Below are positions 17,247 to 25,168 of a stretch of DNA of 64,000 nucleotides, in pieces. Position 1 is the stretch's first letter. Each line of letters begins with the position of its first letter. The stretch lies in assembly GCA_934155265.1 (NCBI GenBank), contig CAKPGU010000003.1, forward strand, positions 85,903 to 149,902. Reading direction: 5' to 3'. The translations under genes were made by a program, and so were the position numbers. The DNA comes from an uncultured Clostridia bacterium. GTDB taxonomy: Bacteria; Bacillota; Clostridia; TANB77; CAG-508. The notes below the pieces were generated by a model, which saw nothing but the letters and a program-made list of their open reading frames with translations, did no database searches and was not told the DNA's origin.

Positions 17247-17275
17247 TTGACATAACACCAAGAGTGTGATATTAT
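17247..17275 (+). promoter_or_regulatory. SigA-type promoter with dyad in the spacer, upstream of the PnuC-like gene
   Basis: TTGACA (17247-17252), 17-base spacer, TATTAT (17270-17275). The spacer contains ACAC-n5-GTGT (17257-17269 region), a possible operator. It precedes the PnuC-like/deoxyribosyltransferase pair by about 65 bases. The regulator is unknown; a niacin-responsive repressor is conceivable but not shown. Confidence 0.6.
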
Positions 17276-17341
17276 ATTCAAGGCAAATGCAAAAGCATTT
17301 AGAACAAATAAAAAAAGCTAACAGCAAAAGGAGAGAACAAA

Positions 17342-17902
17342 ATGATAAAATGCTTTGAAGTATGTGCAACAATCTTTGGACTGATACAAGGGGTATTGGT
17401 TATGTACAACAAAAGGAGTAACTGGATTGCATATGTGATTCAGATGGCATTCTTAATTGTATTTTCGGCATTTAACCACCTGTATGGAGATGTAGTCAAT
17501 AATAGTATTTATTTTGTTATTGGTATTATCGGATTCATATTGTGGAAAAATGAAGATAAAGCAATTCCTCAATTTTGTACAGTAAAACAAAGAGTAATGT
17601 ACATATCAGTAATTTTAATAGGAACAATAGTAATTGGTATGGGCCTTAGAACAACTGATGATCCGTTGCCTTTATTGGATGCATTTACCACCGTGTCTAG
17701 TTTGGTAGCAACATATTATATGATGACCAAAAAAATTGACACATGGTTTATATGGTTTGTAAATGACATCTTTTATGCTTTAGAATATTTCATTCTGCCT
17801 AATCAAGCAATTTATTTGTTTTGGCTGAATGTAGTATGGATTTTTATGGCTGTAGGATCTTTCTTAAACTGGAATAAAATAAGGAGAAGTGTACATGAAT
17901 AA
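17342..17902 (+). CDS. PnuC-like nicotinamide riboside/nucleoside transporter
   Basis: A 186-residue membrane protein with about six to seven hydrophobic segments, PnuC-like. It has the WKNEDK stretch after the third span and the C-terminal TKKIDTWFIWFVNDIFYALEYF signature that lines the substrate path in PnuC. These carriers move vitamin-like nucleosides such as nicotinamide riboside by facilitated diffusion. AAAGGAG lies at 17327-17333. It overlaps the next gene by 8 bases, so uptake and base-exchange functions are probably coupled. Base composition and codon use (CTG, GGG, GTG) look less AT-biased than neighbours, hinting at transfer. The substrate is not certain. Confidence 0.75.
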   Translation: MIKCFEVCATIFGLIQGVLVMYNKRSNWIAYVIQMAFLIVFSAFNHLYGDVVNNSIYFVIGIIGFILWKNEDKAIPQFCTVKQRVMYISVILIGTIVIGMGLRTTDDPLPLLDAFTTVSSLVATYYMMTKKIDTWFIWFVNDIFYALEYFILPNQAIYLFWLNVVWIFMAVGSFLNWNKIRRSVHE

Positions 17903-18398
17903 GTTATACTGTGCTGGAACATTTTGCTTTGATTTTCTTGATAGTAATTATCGGGAAATGGCAAAAAAAGACTATCGTTCATTAGTTTTAGGAGACTGTG
18001 ACTTACTTCTACAAAAACATGATTATGTGCTTTTGAAGAGTAAATTAAAGTACATCGGACCTTTTTATTTTGAATCAGAAGGAATGGTTGATGAACTTAT
18101 TGTAAATTCTGAGGTTGGAATGATAAGAGAATGTACACATGCAATATTTCTCTTGGACGAAGGGTGTTGCCCTGGAACAATTGCAGAACTTATTTTAGCA
18201 AGTGAGCTGAAAAAGAATGTCCAAATTTTTTATATTAGAAGAGGAGATTCTGAAGAAACTGAAAGTAAGCTTCACACACCATGTTGGTTTCCTATTATCA
18301 TGAGTAAGCAAATCAATCATAATAATACAAAAGTTGTAGAATGTAAAAATTATGAGGATGCTATTGAAAATATTTTGTCATATATTAGATCACTCTAA
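17895..18398 (+). CDS. Nucleoside 2-deoxyribosyltransferase-like protein
   Basis: A 167-residue soluble protein. YIGPFYFES and ECTHAIFLLDEGCCPGTIAELILASEL match the nucleoside 2-deoxyribosyltransferase superfamily: a conserved D before the GT-x-x-E, where the Glu is the usual catalytic nucleophile. The family swaps or hydrolyses N-glycosidic bonds of nucleosides. An in-frame GTG at 17889 exists, but ATG 17895 is best spaced from AAGGAGA (17881-17887) and overlaps the PnuC-like gene by 8 bases. Pairing with a nucleoside-type transporter suggests salvage of the imported compound. The real substrate is unknown. Confidence 0.7.
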   Translation: MNKLYCAGTFCFDFLDSNYREMAKKDYRSLVLGDCDLLLQKHDYVLLKSKLKYIGPFYFESEGMVDELIVNSEVGMIRECTHAIFLLDEGCCPGTIAELILASELKKNVQIFYIRRGDSEETESKLHTPCWFPIIMSKQINHNNTKVVECKNYEDAIENILSYIRSL

Positions 18399-18417
18399 AA
18401 AGTATAATTAGCTAAAT

Positions 18418-18462
18418 AATGAACTTGATAAAAATAGATTTATTGTTATCAAGTTCATTATT
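18418..18462 (+). terminator. Terminator after the deoxyribosyltransferase-like gene
   Basis: AATGAACTTGATAA (18418-18431) pairs perfectly with TTATCAAGTTCATT (18446-18459), followed by ATTATATATT. It ends the pnuC-like operon. Confidence 0.8.
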
Positions 18463-18562
18463 ATATATTAAAAAAAGATATTAAAAGAATATTGTAATAA
18501 AAAAACTGTATAATAAGCAAAGAATATAATAAATTATTAAAATAAAAATGGAGGAAACAGAA

Positions 18563-19054
18563 ATGGAAAATAGTAAAAAATTAGTAGTATATTATTCATA
18601 TACAGGACATACGAAAATGATAGCAGAAAGCATACAAAAAGAATTAGGATGTGATATTTTAGAAATAAAACCAGTACGACCATATTCTACAGACTATCAA
18701 ACAGTAGTAGATGAGGAACAAAATAATGATAGTTCAAATAAGGCACCAGAAATTCAAAAAATAGATAAAGATTTAAGTAATTATGATGAAATTATTATAG
18801 GAAGTCCTGTTTGGTGGTACACAATAGCACCTGTAATTAGAACCTTTTTAAAAGAAAATGATTTATCAGGAAAAGTAATAAAACCTTTTGCAACAAATGC
18901 AGGATGGTTAGGACAAACATTTCAAGAAATAAAAAGATTGTGTCCAGATTCTAAAGTAGAAAAAGGGATGAATATTGTATTTACTGAAGATTATCACGAA
19001 AATCAATTAGTAACATCACCTGATGAAGTTGATAATTGGATTAAAAAATTATAG
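18563..19054 (+). CDS. Flavodoxin family protein
   Basis: A 163-residue flavodoxin with the FMN phosphate loop SYTGHTK near the N terminus (KLVVYYSYTGHTKMIAE), GSPVWWYTIAPVIRTFL (the loop stacking on the flavin, with Trp-Trp) and a C-terminal GLN/FLAV-type WLGQTF. It is an FMN-dependent electron carrier or quinone/oxidoreductase-type flavoprotein in the cytosol. ATG 18548 is in frame, but the GGAGG inside that segment is the ribosome site for ATG 18563, which is preferred. It sits within the remnant-rich redox neighbourhood; related flavodoxins often accompany aldo-keto reductases controlled by MerR proteins. Confidence 0.88.
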   Translation: MENSKKLVVYYSYTGHTKMIAESIQKELGCDILEIKPVRPYSTDYQTVVDEEQNNDSSNKAPEIQKIDKDLSNYDEIIIGSPVWWYTIAPVIRTFLKENDLSGKVIKPFATNAGWLGQTFQEIKRLCPDSKVEKGMNIVFTEDYHENQLVTSPDEVDNWIKKL

Positions 19055-19059
19055 TTTTT

Positions 19060-19090
19060 AAGCAGATAATTAGTTGAAAATTATCTGCTT
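19060..19090 (+). repeat. Hairpin repeat copy 2
   Basis: AAGCAGATAATT (19060-19071) pairs with AATTATCTGCTT (19079-19090), followed by TTATGATATAAA. It lies 6 bases after the flavodoxin stop and probably terminates it. Same family as 14436-14468. Confidence 0.85.
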
Positions 19091-19137
19091 TTATGATATA
19101 AAGAAAATTGTAAAAAATATCATGGAGAAAAATATAA

Positions 19138-19752
19138 ATGGAAAAATGGTTAAAATGGGCAATTGAAATCCAAAGTTTAGCACAAGCAGGACTTACATAT
19201 ACAGATAATGCTTATGATATAGAAAGATATGAAAGATTAAGAGAAATATCAGCAGAAATGATAAGTGAAAAAAGTAATATAGGAATAGAAAAAGTAAAAG
19301 ACTTGTTTTGCAATGAAAAAGGATATCAAACTCCCAAAATAGATACAAGAGCCGTAATTTTTAAAGATAATAAAATTTTATTGACTCATGAAAATAATGG
19401 TACATGGTCACTTCCTGGTGGATGGTGTGATGTTCTTGAAAGTGTAAAAACAAACACTATAAAGGAAGTAAAAGAAGAAACAGGATTAGATGTGGAAACA
19501 GTAAAAATAATTGCTGTTCAAGATAGAAATAAACACAACAAACCTATATATGCTTATGGAGTATGTAAAATATTTGTATTGTGTAATGTTATAGGTGGAA
19601 AATTTATAGAAAATATAGAAACTACAGGAATTGAATATTTTAAACTAAATGAATTACCAAAGAATTTAGCAGAAGAAAAATGCAATAAAGAGCAAATAGA
19701 AATGTGTTTCAAAGCAGTTAAAGAAGAAAGTTGGCAAACACAATTTGATTAA
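19138..19752 (+). CDS. Nudix hydrolase
   Basis: A 204-residue protein with an N-terminal helical Nudix_N-type extension (about 1-60, KWAIEIQSLAQAGLTYTDNAYDIERYERLREI) and a Nudix domain. The Nudix box reads GWCDVLESVKTNTIKEVKEETGL, split here as G-x5-E-x7-KE-x2-EE-x-G; the usual RE is KE, a mild change that keeps the metal-binding glutamates. Clostridial members with this extension act on ADP-ribose or related nucleoside diphosphates. There is no strong ribosome site (ATCATGGAGAAAAAT; GGAG at 19124-19127). It stands alone after the hairpin repeat. Confidence 0.85.
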   Translation: MEKWLKWAIEIQSLAQAGLTYTDNAYDIERYERLREISAEMISEKSNIGIEKVKDLFCNEKGYQTPKIDTRAVIFKDNKILLTHENNGTWSLPGGWCDVLESVKTNTIKEVKEETGLDVETVKIIAVQDRNKHNKPIYAYGVCKIFVLCNVIGGKFIENIETTGIEYFKLNELPKNLAEEKCNKEQIEMCFKAVKEESWQTQFD

Positions 19753-19772
19753 AAAAAACGGAGATGTTGTAA

Positions 19773-19970
19773 ATGACAATAGCAGAAGTTAGCCAAAAAT
19801 ACGATTTAACACCAGATACATTAAGGTATTATGAAAGAATAGGATTAATTACAAAAGTACCAAGAAACTCAAATGGAATAAGAAATTACGATGAGGCTTC
19901 ATGCAAAAGAATTGAATTATATAATGAAATTACTGAAGGCAAAAGAAAAGATTTTACTGAAGAGGTATAA
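19773..19970 (+). pseudogene. MerR-family regulator with internal deletion (AdhR/YraB-like)
   Basis: Residues 1-49 are a complete MerR winged-helix start: MTIAEVSQKYDLTPDTLRYY then ERIGLITKVPRNSNGIRNYDE. The protein then jumps from SCKRIE to LYNEITEGKRKDFTEEV, which looks like the extreme C terminus of the AdhR-like subgroup. About 50-60 residues that form the rest of the wing and the dimerisation coiled coil are missing, in frame, leaving 65 residues. It could bind DNA poorly or not at all. Promoters with MerR spacing near 16.85 and 38.13 kb could be its former targets. Confidence 0.7.
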
Positions 19971-20022
19971 TAAATATGAAAAAAATAAAAGAGGATAATT
20001 TATAAATAGGAGGTATAAAAAA

Positions 20023-20712
20023 ATGATTAAATTAGTATTAGTTAGACATGGACAAAGTATGTGGAATTTAGAAAACAAATTTACAGGATGGACAGATGTA
20101 GAGTTGTCAGAGCAAGGAATACAAGAGGCAAAAGAGGCAGGAAAAATATTAAAAGAAAAAGGATTTCATTTTGATTTAGCATTTACATCAGTATTAAAAA
20201 GAGCAGAAGACACATTAGACTATATATTAAAAGAAATGGGAGAAGAAAATATTGAAATAAAAAGAAGTTGGAGATTAAATGAAAGACATTATGGAGCATT
20301 ACAAGGACTAAACAAAGATGAAACAAGAGAAAAATATGGTGCAGAACAAGTATTACTTTGGAGAAGAAGTACAGATGTAAGACCACCAGAATTAGAAAAA
20401 ACTGATCCAAGATATCCTGGAAATGACGAAAAATATAAAGATTTAAGTAAAGACGAATTACCTAAAACAGAAAATCTTATAGACACAATAAAAAGAGTTC
20501 TTGAATATTGGAATTCAGATATTAAACCAGAATTAGAAAATGGTAAGAGAATTATAATTGTGGCACATGGAAATAGCTTAAGAGGATTAATAAAATATTT
20601 GGATAATATAAGTGATGAAGACATTATTAAATTAGAATTACAAACAGGTAATCCAATTTGCTATGAACTTGATGATACATTAAAACCAATTAGACATTAT
20701 TATTTAAAATAA
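20023..20712 (+). CDS. gpmA: 2,3-bisphosphoglycerate-dependent phosphoglycerate mutase
   Basis: A 229-residue glycolytic enzyme interconverting 3- and 2-phosphoglycerate. Motifs: LVRHGQSMWNLENKFTGWTD with the phosphohistidine (RHG, His near 10), NERHYGALQGLNK, and the second histidine in VAHGNSLRGLIKYL. Length is normal for the dPGM family. AGGAGGTATAAAAAA precedes the ATG. It is flanked by the broken MerR gene and a TraX-like gene and seems not to be part of a glycolytic operon, so it may be a supplementary copy next to a cofactor-independent enzyme elsewhere. Confidence 0.95.
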   Translation: MIKLVLVRHGQSMWNLENKFTGWTDVELSEQGIQEAKEAGKILKEKGFHFDLAFTSVLKRAEDTLDYILKEMGEENIEIKRSWRLNERHYGALQGLNKDETREKYGAEQVLLWRRSTDVRPPELEKTDPRYPGNDEKYKDLSKDELPKTENLIDTIKRVLEYWNSDIKPELENGKRIIIVAHGNSLRGLIKYLDNISDEDIIKLELQTGNPICYELDDTLKPIRHYYLK

Positions 20713-20735
20713 ATTATTAAGAAAGGGATATATTT

Positions 20736-21476
20736 ATGAAAAAATTAAACTCTAATCAATTGAAAATCATTGCTGTTTGTGCAATGATTTTCGACCATTT
20801 ATTATGGGTAATAAAACCTGGATATGAAAAAGAAATAATATATGTAATATTACATACATTTGGAAGAATTGTTGCTCCAATATTTTGTTTTTTTATAGCA
20901 GAAGGAGCACATTATACTAAAAACAGAAAAAGATATTTAGCTAGATTATTAGGATTTGCTGTGATATCACATTTTGCATATTGTTTTGCTTTTGGCATTA
21001 ATTTTATACCATTTTCAAATGGAACATTCTTTAATCAAACAAGCATTATGTGGTCACTCGCTTTAGGTCTTATTGGAATAATGATAAATGATTCAAAACT
21101 AAATAATAACTTAAAAATAGCATTAATACTTTTTCTATGTGTATTAGGATTTCCATCTGATTGGAGTTCTGTTGCAGTAATGATAATAATCTATGATTAT
21201 GCATATAGAAATAATTTTAAAAAGCAAATGATAACTCAAACAATATTTTCAGCAACATATGCAACTGTATATTGCATATTTATAGACTTGTGGTATGGAT
21301 TATTGCAAATGGGAACTATTTTATCAATTCCATTATTAAAAAGATATAATGGTGAAAGAGGAAAATGGAAAGGAATGAAATATTTTTTCTATTTAATATA
21401 TCCTTTACACCTTGTTATATGTGGTGTGATAAGACTATATTTATATGGAAATATTTCAGTAATGATTGGAGGATAA
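20736..21476 (+). CDS. TraX family membrane protein
   Basis: A 246-residue integral membrane protein with about seven hydrophobic segments. The opening LKIIAVCAMIFDHLLWV, the following FGRIVAPIFCFFIAEGAHYTKNRKRYLARLL and YPLHLVICGVI near the end are the TraX pattern. TraX was named for F-pilin acetylation, and the family belongs to the wider acyltransferase-3-like membrane acyltransferases. In gut clostridia the role is unknown. The ATG follows AAGAAAGGGATATATTT. The last bases supply the ribosome site of the next gene. Confidence 0.88.
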   Translation: MKKLNSNQLKIIAVCAMIFDHLLWVIKPGYEKEIIYVILHTFGRIVAPIFCFFIAEGAHYTKNRKRYLARLLGFAVISHFAYCFAFGINFIPFSNGTFFNQTSIMWSLALGLIGIMINDSKLNNNLKIALILFLCVLGFPSDWSSVAVMIIIYDYAYRNNFKKQMITQTIFSATYATVYCIFIDLWYGLLQMGTILSIPLLKRYNGERGKWKGMKYFFYLIYPLHLVICGVIRLYLYGNISVMIGG

Positions 21477-21483
21477 GGAGAAA

Positions 21484-22335
21484 ATGTTTATACAAGTAAT
21501 AAGTATTATATTATTTATTTTAGGGACTATAACATTAATAGTAGGACTATTTTTCAAAAAGAAAAGTATGACAATTATTGGAAGTATTTGTTTTTCAATA
21601 ATTTTTATTATATGGATAATAATTTTTGGATTGGCACTAGAAGAAAATCCAAATGAAAATATTAATAGTGAAAACACTAACACCAAAAACGAAAATAATG
21701 TTACTATTCAAGAAAATGCTAATGAAGATAAAAAGGATGAACAACCACAAGATGCAACTAAAAAAATATTAAATAATGAATTTTATTCTTCAGGGAAAAT
21801 ATACAATATAGATGAAAATAATATTTATTTTTCTAATGAAGATTCTAAAAAATATTACATTAATAAGAATGTTTTTCAATATTTTAATGGAAGAACAGCA
21901 AAAAATATGGATAGTGTAGATATAAAAGTAGGAGATTATTTAAATCAGAGTGATGGAAAGATTTTAATATATAGAAATGTTTCAGGAGAAGAATTAAATC
22001 AAGAATTGTTATATAATCTAACTTTAGATGAAGATGAAAGAATTATGATGGTAAATACAATAGAAATAGAAAGCATAAATATTCAGGATAAAGATACAGC
22101 GATTGTTAAAATTAAATATGGTGATATATTTGGCAATGAATTAACTGATGAAACTTTTGAGACGATTGTAGAATTTAATTCTAATACAAAATTTTATAGT
22201 AAGGGAGATAATATAAATAATGTAAATGATTTAGAAGAAGCAAAGTACAATATTAATTCTATTGTTTTGGATAGAAATACAATTAATAAAAAAAGTCCTG
22301 CAGTAGTAAAGAAATTTGAAAGTACTGATAATTAA
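21484..22335 (+). CDS. Hypothetical membrane-anchored protein
   Basis: A 283-residue protein with two N-terminal membrane spans (about 4-22 and 27-50), then a long Asn/Glu-rich linker and an exported or cytoplasmic C-terminal domain rich in beta strands (about 90-283). I recognise no family. An upstream in-frame TTG (21466) exists, but ATG 21484 has AAGGAG directly upstream (21474-21479). It starts 7 bases after the traX-like gene and is probably cotranscribed. The Asn/Lys-rich composition is normal for this genome. Confidence 0.7.
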   Translation: MFIQVISIILFILGTITLIVGLFFKKKSMTIIGSICFSIIFIIWIIIFGLALEENPNENINSENTNTKNENNVTIQENANEDKKDEQPQDATKKILNNEFYSSGKIYNIDENNIYFSNEDSKKYYINKNVFQYFNGRTAKNMDSVDIKVGDYLNQSDGKILIYRNVSGEELNQELLYNLTLDEDERIMMVNTIEIESINIQDKDTAIVKIKYGDIFGNELTDETFETIVEFNSNTKFYSKGDNINNVNDLEEAKYNINSIVLDRNTINKKSPAVVKKFESTDN

Positions 22336-22365
22336 ATTTTAAACATTTATGTAAAAGGAAGAAGA

Positions 22366-22422
22366 TATGAGTGAAAAAGAAAAATTGAAACAATATTTAT
22401 TGAAAGTGATTTTTCTAGGTTG
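22366..22422 (+). pseudogene. Possible gene remnant (18 codons)
   Basis: An ATG with a good ribosome site (AAGGAAGAAGAT) opens MSEKEKLKQYLLKVIFLG and then stops. The site quality with so short a frame suggests the start of a deleted gene or a tiny peptide. Low confidence. Confidence 0.3.
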
Positions 22423-22548
22423 ATATAAATATAAAATTATGGTAGTATATAATTGTTAAATATAAAAATCCTGTTCTAATACGGACAGTTTAGTATAGAT
22501 ACAACTACTGGGTGATTATTAGATAGCCAAATGGCAAGGAGGAGAATT

Positions 22549-22797
22549 ATGGGTGATTTTTTGTTGTTTTGTGTAAAATATTTCGGATTCGTTTTGGGAC
22601 TTATAATAGTAATTGGAGTAATTAAATTTCGGTATAGGAAGAAAAATAAGCTGAAAAAAGAAGAAAAAGAATGTACAGAAAGCACTAAGTCAGTTAAATA
22701 TACTTTTTCATCAGTATTTCCTAATGAAGATATTATGAATGAAACATTTGAAATACTGAATCAAAACAGAGAAAAAGAAAAAAATAAAACCGAATGA
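22549..22797 (+). CDS. Small single-span membrane protein
   Basis: An 82-residue protein: one N-terminal membrane span (about 3-22, FLLFCVKYFGFVLGLIIVIG) and a basic, then acidic, cytoplasmic tail. ATG 22531 is in frame upstream, but AAGGAGG at 22537-22543 points to ATG 22549. No family recognised. A 6-bp inverted repeat (CTGTTC/GGACAG) lies at 22472-22489 in the leader, and a hairpin follows the stop codon. Confidence 0.6.
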   Translation: MGDFLLFCVKYFGFVLGLIIVIGVIKFRYRKKNKLKKEEKECTESTKSVKYTFSSVFPNEDIMNETFEILNQNREKEKNKTE

Positions 22798-22811
22798 TTA
22801 CACACTCAGAG

Positions 22812-22835
22812 TGAGGTTGCTTTTTAGCAACCTCA
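22812..22835 (+). terminator. Hairpin after the small membrane protein gene
   Basis: TGAGGTTGC (22812-22820) pairs with GCAACCTCA (22827-22835). There is no T run after it, so it may be a weak terminator or mRNA-stabilising hairpin. The following 80 bases up to the next promoter show nothing I can name. Confidence 0.55.
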
Positions 22836-22916
22836 TATCACATTGCAAATGAATATTTTGTAATTGTTACTTTATACTTAATATTATCTTAAGGTTTATT
22901 CTAACATCAAAAAATA

Positions 22917-22945
22917 TTGACTTTAATTCAATAATGTGATATTTT
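22917..22945 (+). promoter_or_regulatory. SigA-type promoter of the rubrerythrin remnant
   Basis: TTGACT (22917-22922), 17-base spacer, TATTTT (22940-22945), 33 bases before the rubrerythrin ATG. It appears intact although the gene is broken. Confidence 0.45.
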
Positions 22946-22977
22946 GCATAGGTAAAAAGTATTAGAAGGTAATAATT

Positions 22978-23138
22978 ATGGAATTAAAAGGATCAAAACA
23001 GAGCAAAATTTAATGACGGCTTTTGCCGGAGAATCTCAGACAAGAAAAAAATATACATATTTTACCAGTAAAGCAGAAAAAGAAGGATATGAACAAATAG
23101 CTGCAATTTTCCAAGAAACAGCTGATAATGAAAAATAA
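22978..23138 (+). pseudogene. Rubrerythrin remnant (frameshifted and truncated)
   Basis: ATG 22978 opens MELKGSK and then goes out of frame. One base later in frame the text is the rubrerythrin N terminus: TEQNLMTAFAGESQTRKKY then TYFTSKAEKEGYEQIAAIFQETADNEK, followed by a stop at 23136-23138. The shift is explained by one missing A in an A run (GGATCAAAACAGAG). The diiron glutamates GES and the EEGYEQIA-type helix are present, but the second half and the rubredoxin domain are gone. In working form it detoxifies peroxide in anaerobes. A further fragment, GSKIYSFCNKHGLWSKEVE, at about 23140-23200 is unidentified. Confidence 0.8.
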
Positions 23139-23225
23139 AAGGAAGTAAAATTTATTCTTTTTGCAATAAACATGGACTTTGGTCAAAAGAAGTTGAATAA
23201 ATATAGATAAAGGAGATTGATAAAA

Positions 23226-24503
23226 ATGTTAAAAAATGCTATAGCATATATCTTGAGAAAGAGGAGTAGAACAGTTATTATATTTATTATTTTAACAATA
23301 GTTCTTTCATGCTTATACTCATGTTTAAACATAATGAAATCAACAATCAGCTTAGAAAATAATTTATATAAGTTATCAAATACATCTTTATCAATAACAC
23401 AAAATAACAATGAGAACTTTAAAACAAATCAATTTAAAGAAATAGAAAATATAAAAGAGATAAAAGAAACAATTCCCCAATATGATGGACTAGCAAAATC
23501 TACAAATATTAAAGCAGTAGAAGGAATGCAAATGGTCGAAAGAGATGATTTGCCGGAAGAATTCAAGAATATACTTTCAATAGAAGCCACAAATAATACT
23601 AAAAAGAACAAGTTATTTAATAGTGGAATTTTTACTCTTATAAAAGGTAGGCATATAGAAAAAGATGATAGAGAAAAAATTATTATACATGAAGAACTAG
23701 CACAAAAAAATAATTTAGAATTAAATGATAAAATTCGTCTTAAATTATTTGACTTAAACAATAATGAAATAAAAAAAGAATATGAATTTGAGATTGTTGG
23801 AATTTTTTCTGGAAAAAAACAAGAAAAATATACAGGGCTAACATCAGATTTTAGTGAAAATATGGTATTTATTGATTATGAATCAAGCCAAATAGCATTA
23901 AATAAAGCTGAAAACAATAAAGTTGTAAACAAACTTGAAATATTTTCAGATAGTTCAGAAGATACAAATATAGCATTAAATAAAATTAAAGAAATAAAAA
24001 TTGATTGGTCACAATTCAATATCGAAAAAGATGATGATGCATATGAAGAAACTTTAGAATCTGTAGGTGGAATAAAACATATAATAAAAATTATGACATA
24101 TTCAATTATGGCAGGAGGAATAATAGTTTTATCATTAATATTAATTTTATGGCTAAGGGAAAGAATTTATGAAATAGGAATATTATTATCAATAGGAATA
24201 AGTAAAGCAAAAATTATAGCTCAATTTATATTTGAGTTGATATTTATATCACTACCATCTATAGTATTATCTTTATTTTTAGGAAATGTGATATTAAATC
24301 AAATAATAGGTGGATTTATCAATTCTGATAATTCGACAATAAATATTAATAATCTACTAAAAAATGATAATTTAATATCAAATATTACAATATTTTTACA
24401 AAGTTATGGAATATTAATAGGAATTATTGTTTTATCAGTTATTATTGCAAGTGCAATGATATTAGTAAAAAAACCAAAAGAAATATTATCAAAGATAAGT
24501 TAG
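23226..24503 (+). CDS. FtsX-like ABC transporter permease (1)
   Basis: A 425-residue permease of the MacB/FtsX type: one N-terminal span (about 15-38), a large extracytoplasmic domain (about 40-285) and three C-terminal spans (about 290-318, 335-365, 390-420) with LLSIGISKAKIIAQFIFE between the first two, the usual coupling loop. ATG 23226 follows AAAGGAG at 23209-23215; an upstream TTG is unlikely. It pairs with the ATPase gene 9 bases downstream and the second permease, an arrangement seen in peptide or antimicrobial export/sensing systems. The substrate is unknown. Confidence 0.88.
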   Translation: MLKNAIAYILRKRSRTVIIFIILTIVLSCLYSCLNIMKSTISLENNLYKLSNTSLSITQNNNENFKTNQFKEIENIKEIKETIPQYDGLAKSTNIKAVEGMQMVERDDLPEEFKNILSIEATNNTKKNKLFNSGIFTLIKGRHIEKDDREKIIIHEELAQKNNLELNDKIRLKLFDLNNNEIKKEYEFEIVGIFSGKKQEKYTGLTSDFSENMVFIDYESSQIALNKAENNKVVNKLEIFSDSSEDTNIALNKIKEIKIDWSQFNIEKDDDAYEETLESVGGIKHIIKIMTYSIMAGGIIVLSLILILWLRERIYEIGILLSIGISKAKIIAQFIFELIFISLPSIVLSLFLGNVILNQIIGGFINSDNSTININNLLKNDNLISNITIFLQSYGILIGIIVLSVIIASAMILVKKPKEILSKIS

Positions 24504-24512
24504 GAGATTGCA

Positions 24513-25157
24513 ATGGATATATTAGAAATAAAAAATGTAACATATAATTATTCAAATTCAAAAGAGAAGATTTTGTCATCAGTAAATCAAAAGTTTGAAC
24601 TTGGACAATTTTATGCAATAATAGGAAAATCAGGAGCAGGGAAGTCAACATTACTTTCATTATTAGCAGGACTAGACAAACCACAAAAAGGTCAAATTCT
24701 ATTCAAAAATGAGGATATAGAGAACAAAGGGTATAGTAATCATAGAAAAAACAATATAACATTAGTTTTTCAAAATTATAATTTAATTGATTATTTAACA
24801 CCAATAGAAAATGTTAGATTAGTAAATAAAAAGGCATCAGAAGATATTTTGTTAAAATTGGGACTTGATAAAAGTCAGATAAATAGAAATGTAATGAAAC
24901 TATCTGGTGGTCAACAGCAAAGAGTAGCCATAGCAAGAGCATTAGCATCAGAAGCACCAATAATTCTAGCTGACGAACCTACAGGAAATCTTGATAGTGA
25001 CACTGCAGGAGAAATAATAGAAATATTAAAAAAATTGGCTAAAGAGAGAAATAAATGTGTAATAGTTGTAACACATAGTAAGGAAGTTGCAAATTCTGCT
25101 GATATTATTTTAGAATTAAGTGACAAAAAATTAAGAAAGATAAGTAAAATTAATTAG
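24513..25157 (+). CDS. ABC transporter ATP-binding protein (LolD/MacB type)
   Basis: A 214-residue nucleotide-binding subunit. Walker A GKSGAGKST (38-46), Q-loop VFQNYNLIDYLTPIENV, signature LSGGQQQR (130-137), Walker B IILADEPTGNLD, and the H-loop VTHS are all intact. It lies between the two FtsX-like permeases (9 bases from the first, 11 from the second), giving an operon permease-ATPase-permease for a mechanotransmission-type transporter that does not move its substrate through a classic channel. A weak GGAG precedes the ATG. Confidence 0.95.
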   Translation: MDILEIKNVTYNYSNSKEKILSSVNQKFELGQFYAIIGKSGAGKSTLLSLLAGLDKPQKGQILFKNEDIENKGYSNHRKNNITLVFQNYNLIDYLTPIENVRLVNKKASEDILLKLGLDKSQINRNVMKLSGGQQQRVAIARALASEAPIILADEPTGNLDSDTAGEIIEILKKLAKERNKCVIVVTHSKEVANSADIILELSDKKLRKISKIN

Positions 25158-25168
25158 GGGGTATATTG

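Noticed and set aside
17258..17268. Calling the ACAC-n5-GTGT dyad a NiaR operator
   Set aside because: I cannot match it with confidence to the NiaR consensus and no NiaR gene is in the window.
18548..18562. Flavodoxin start at 18548
   Set aside because: The GGAGG needed as ribosome site lies within that segment and is spaced for ATG 18563.
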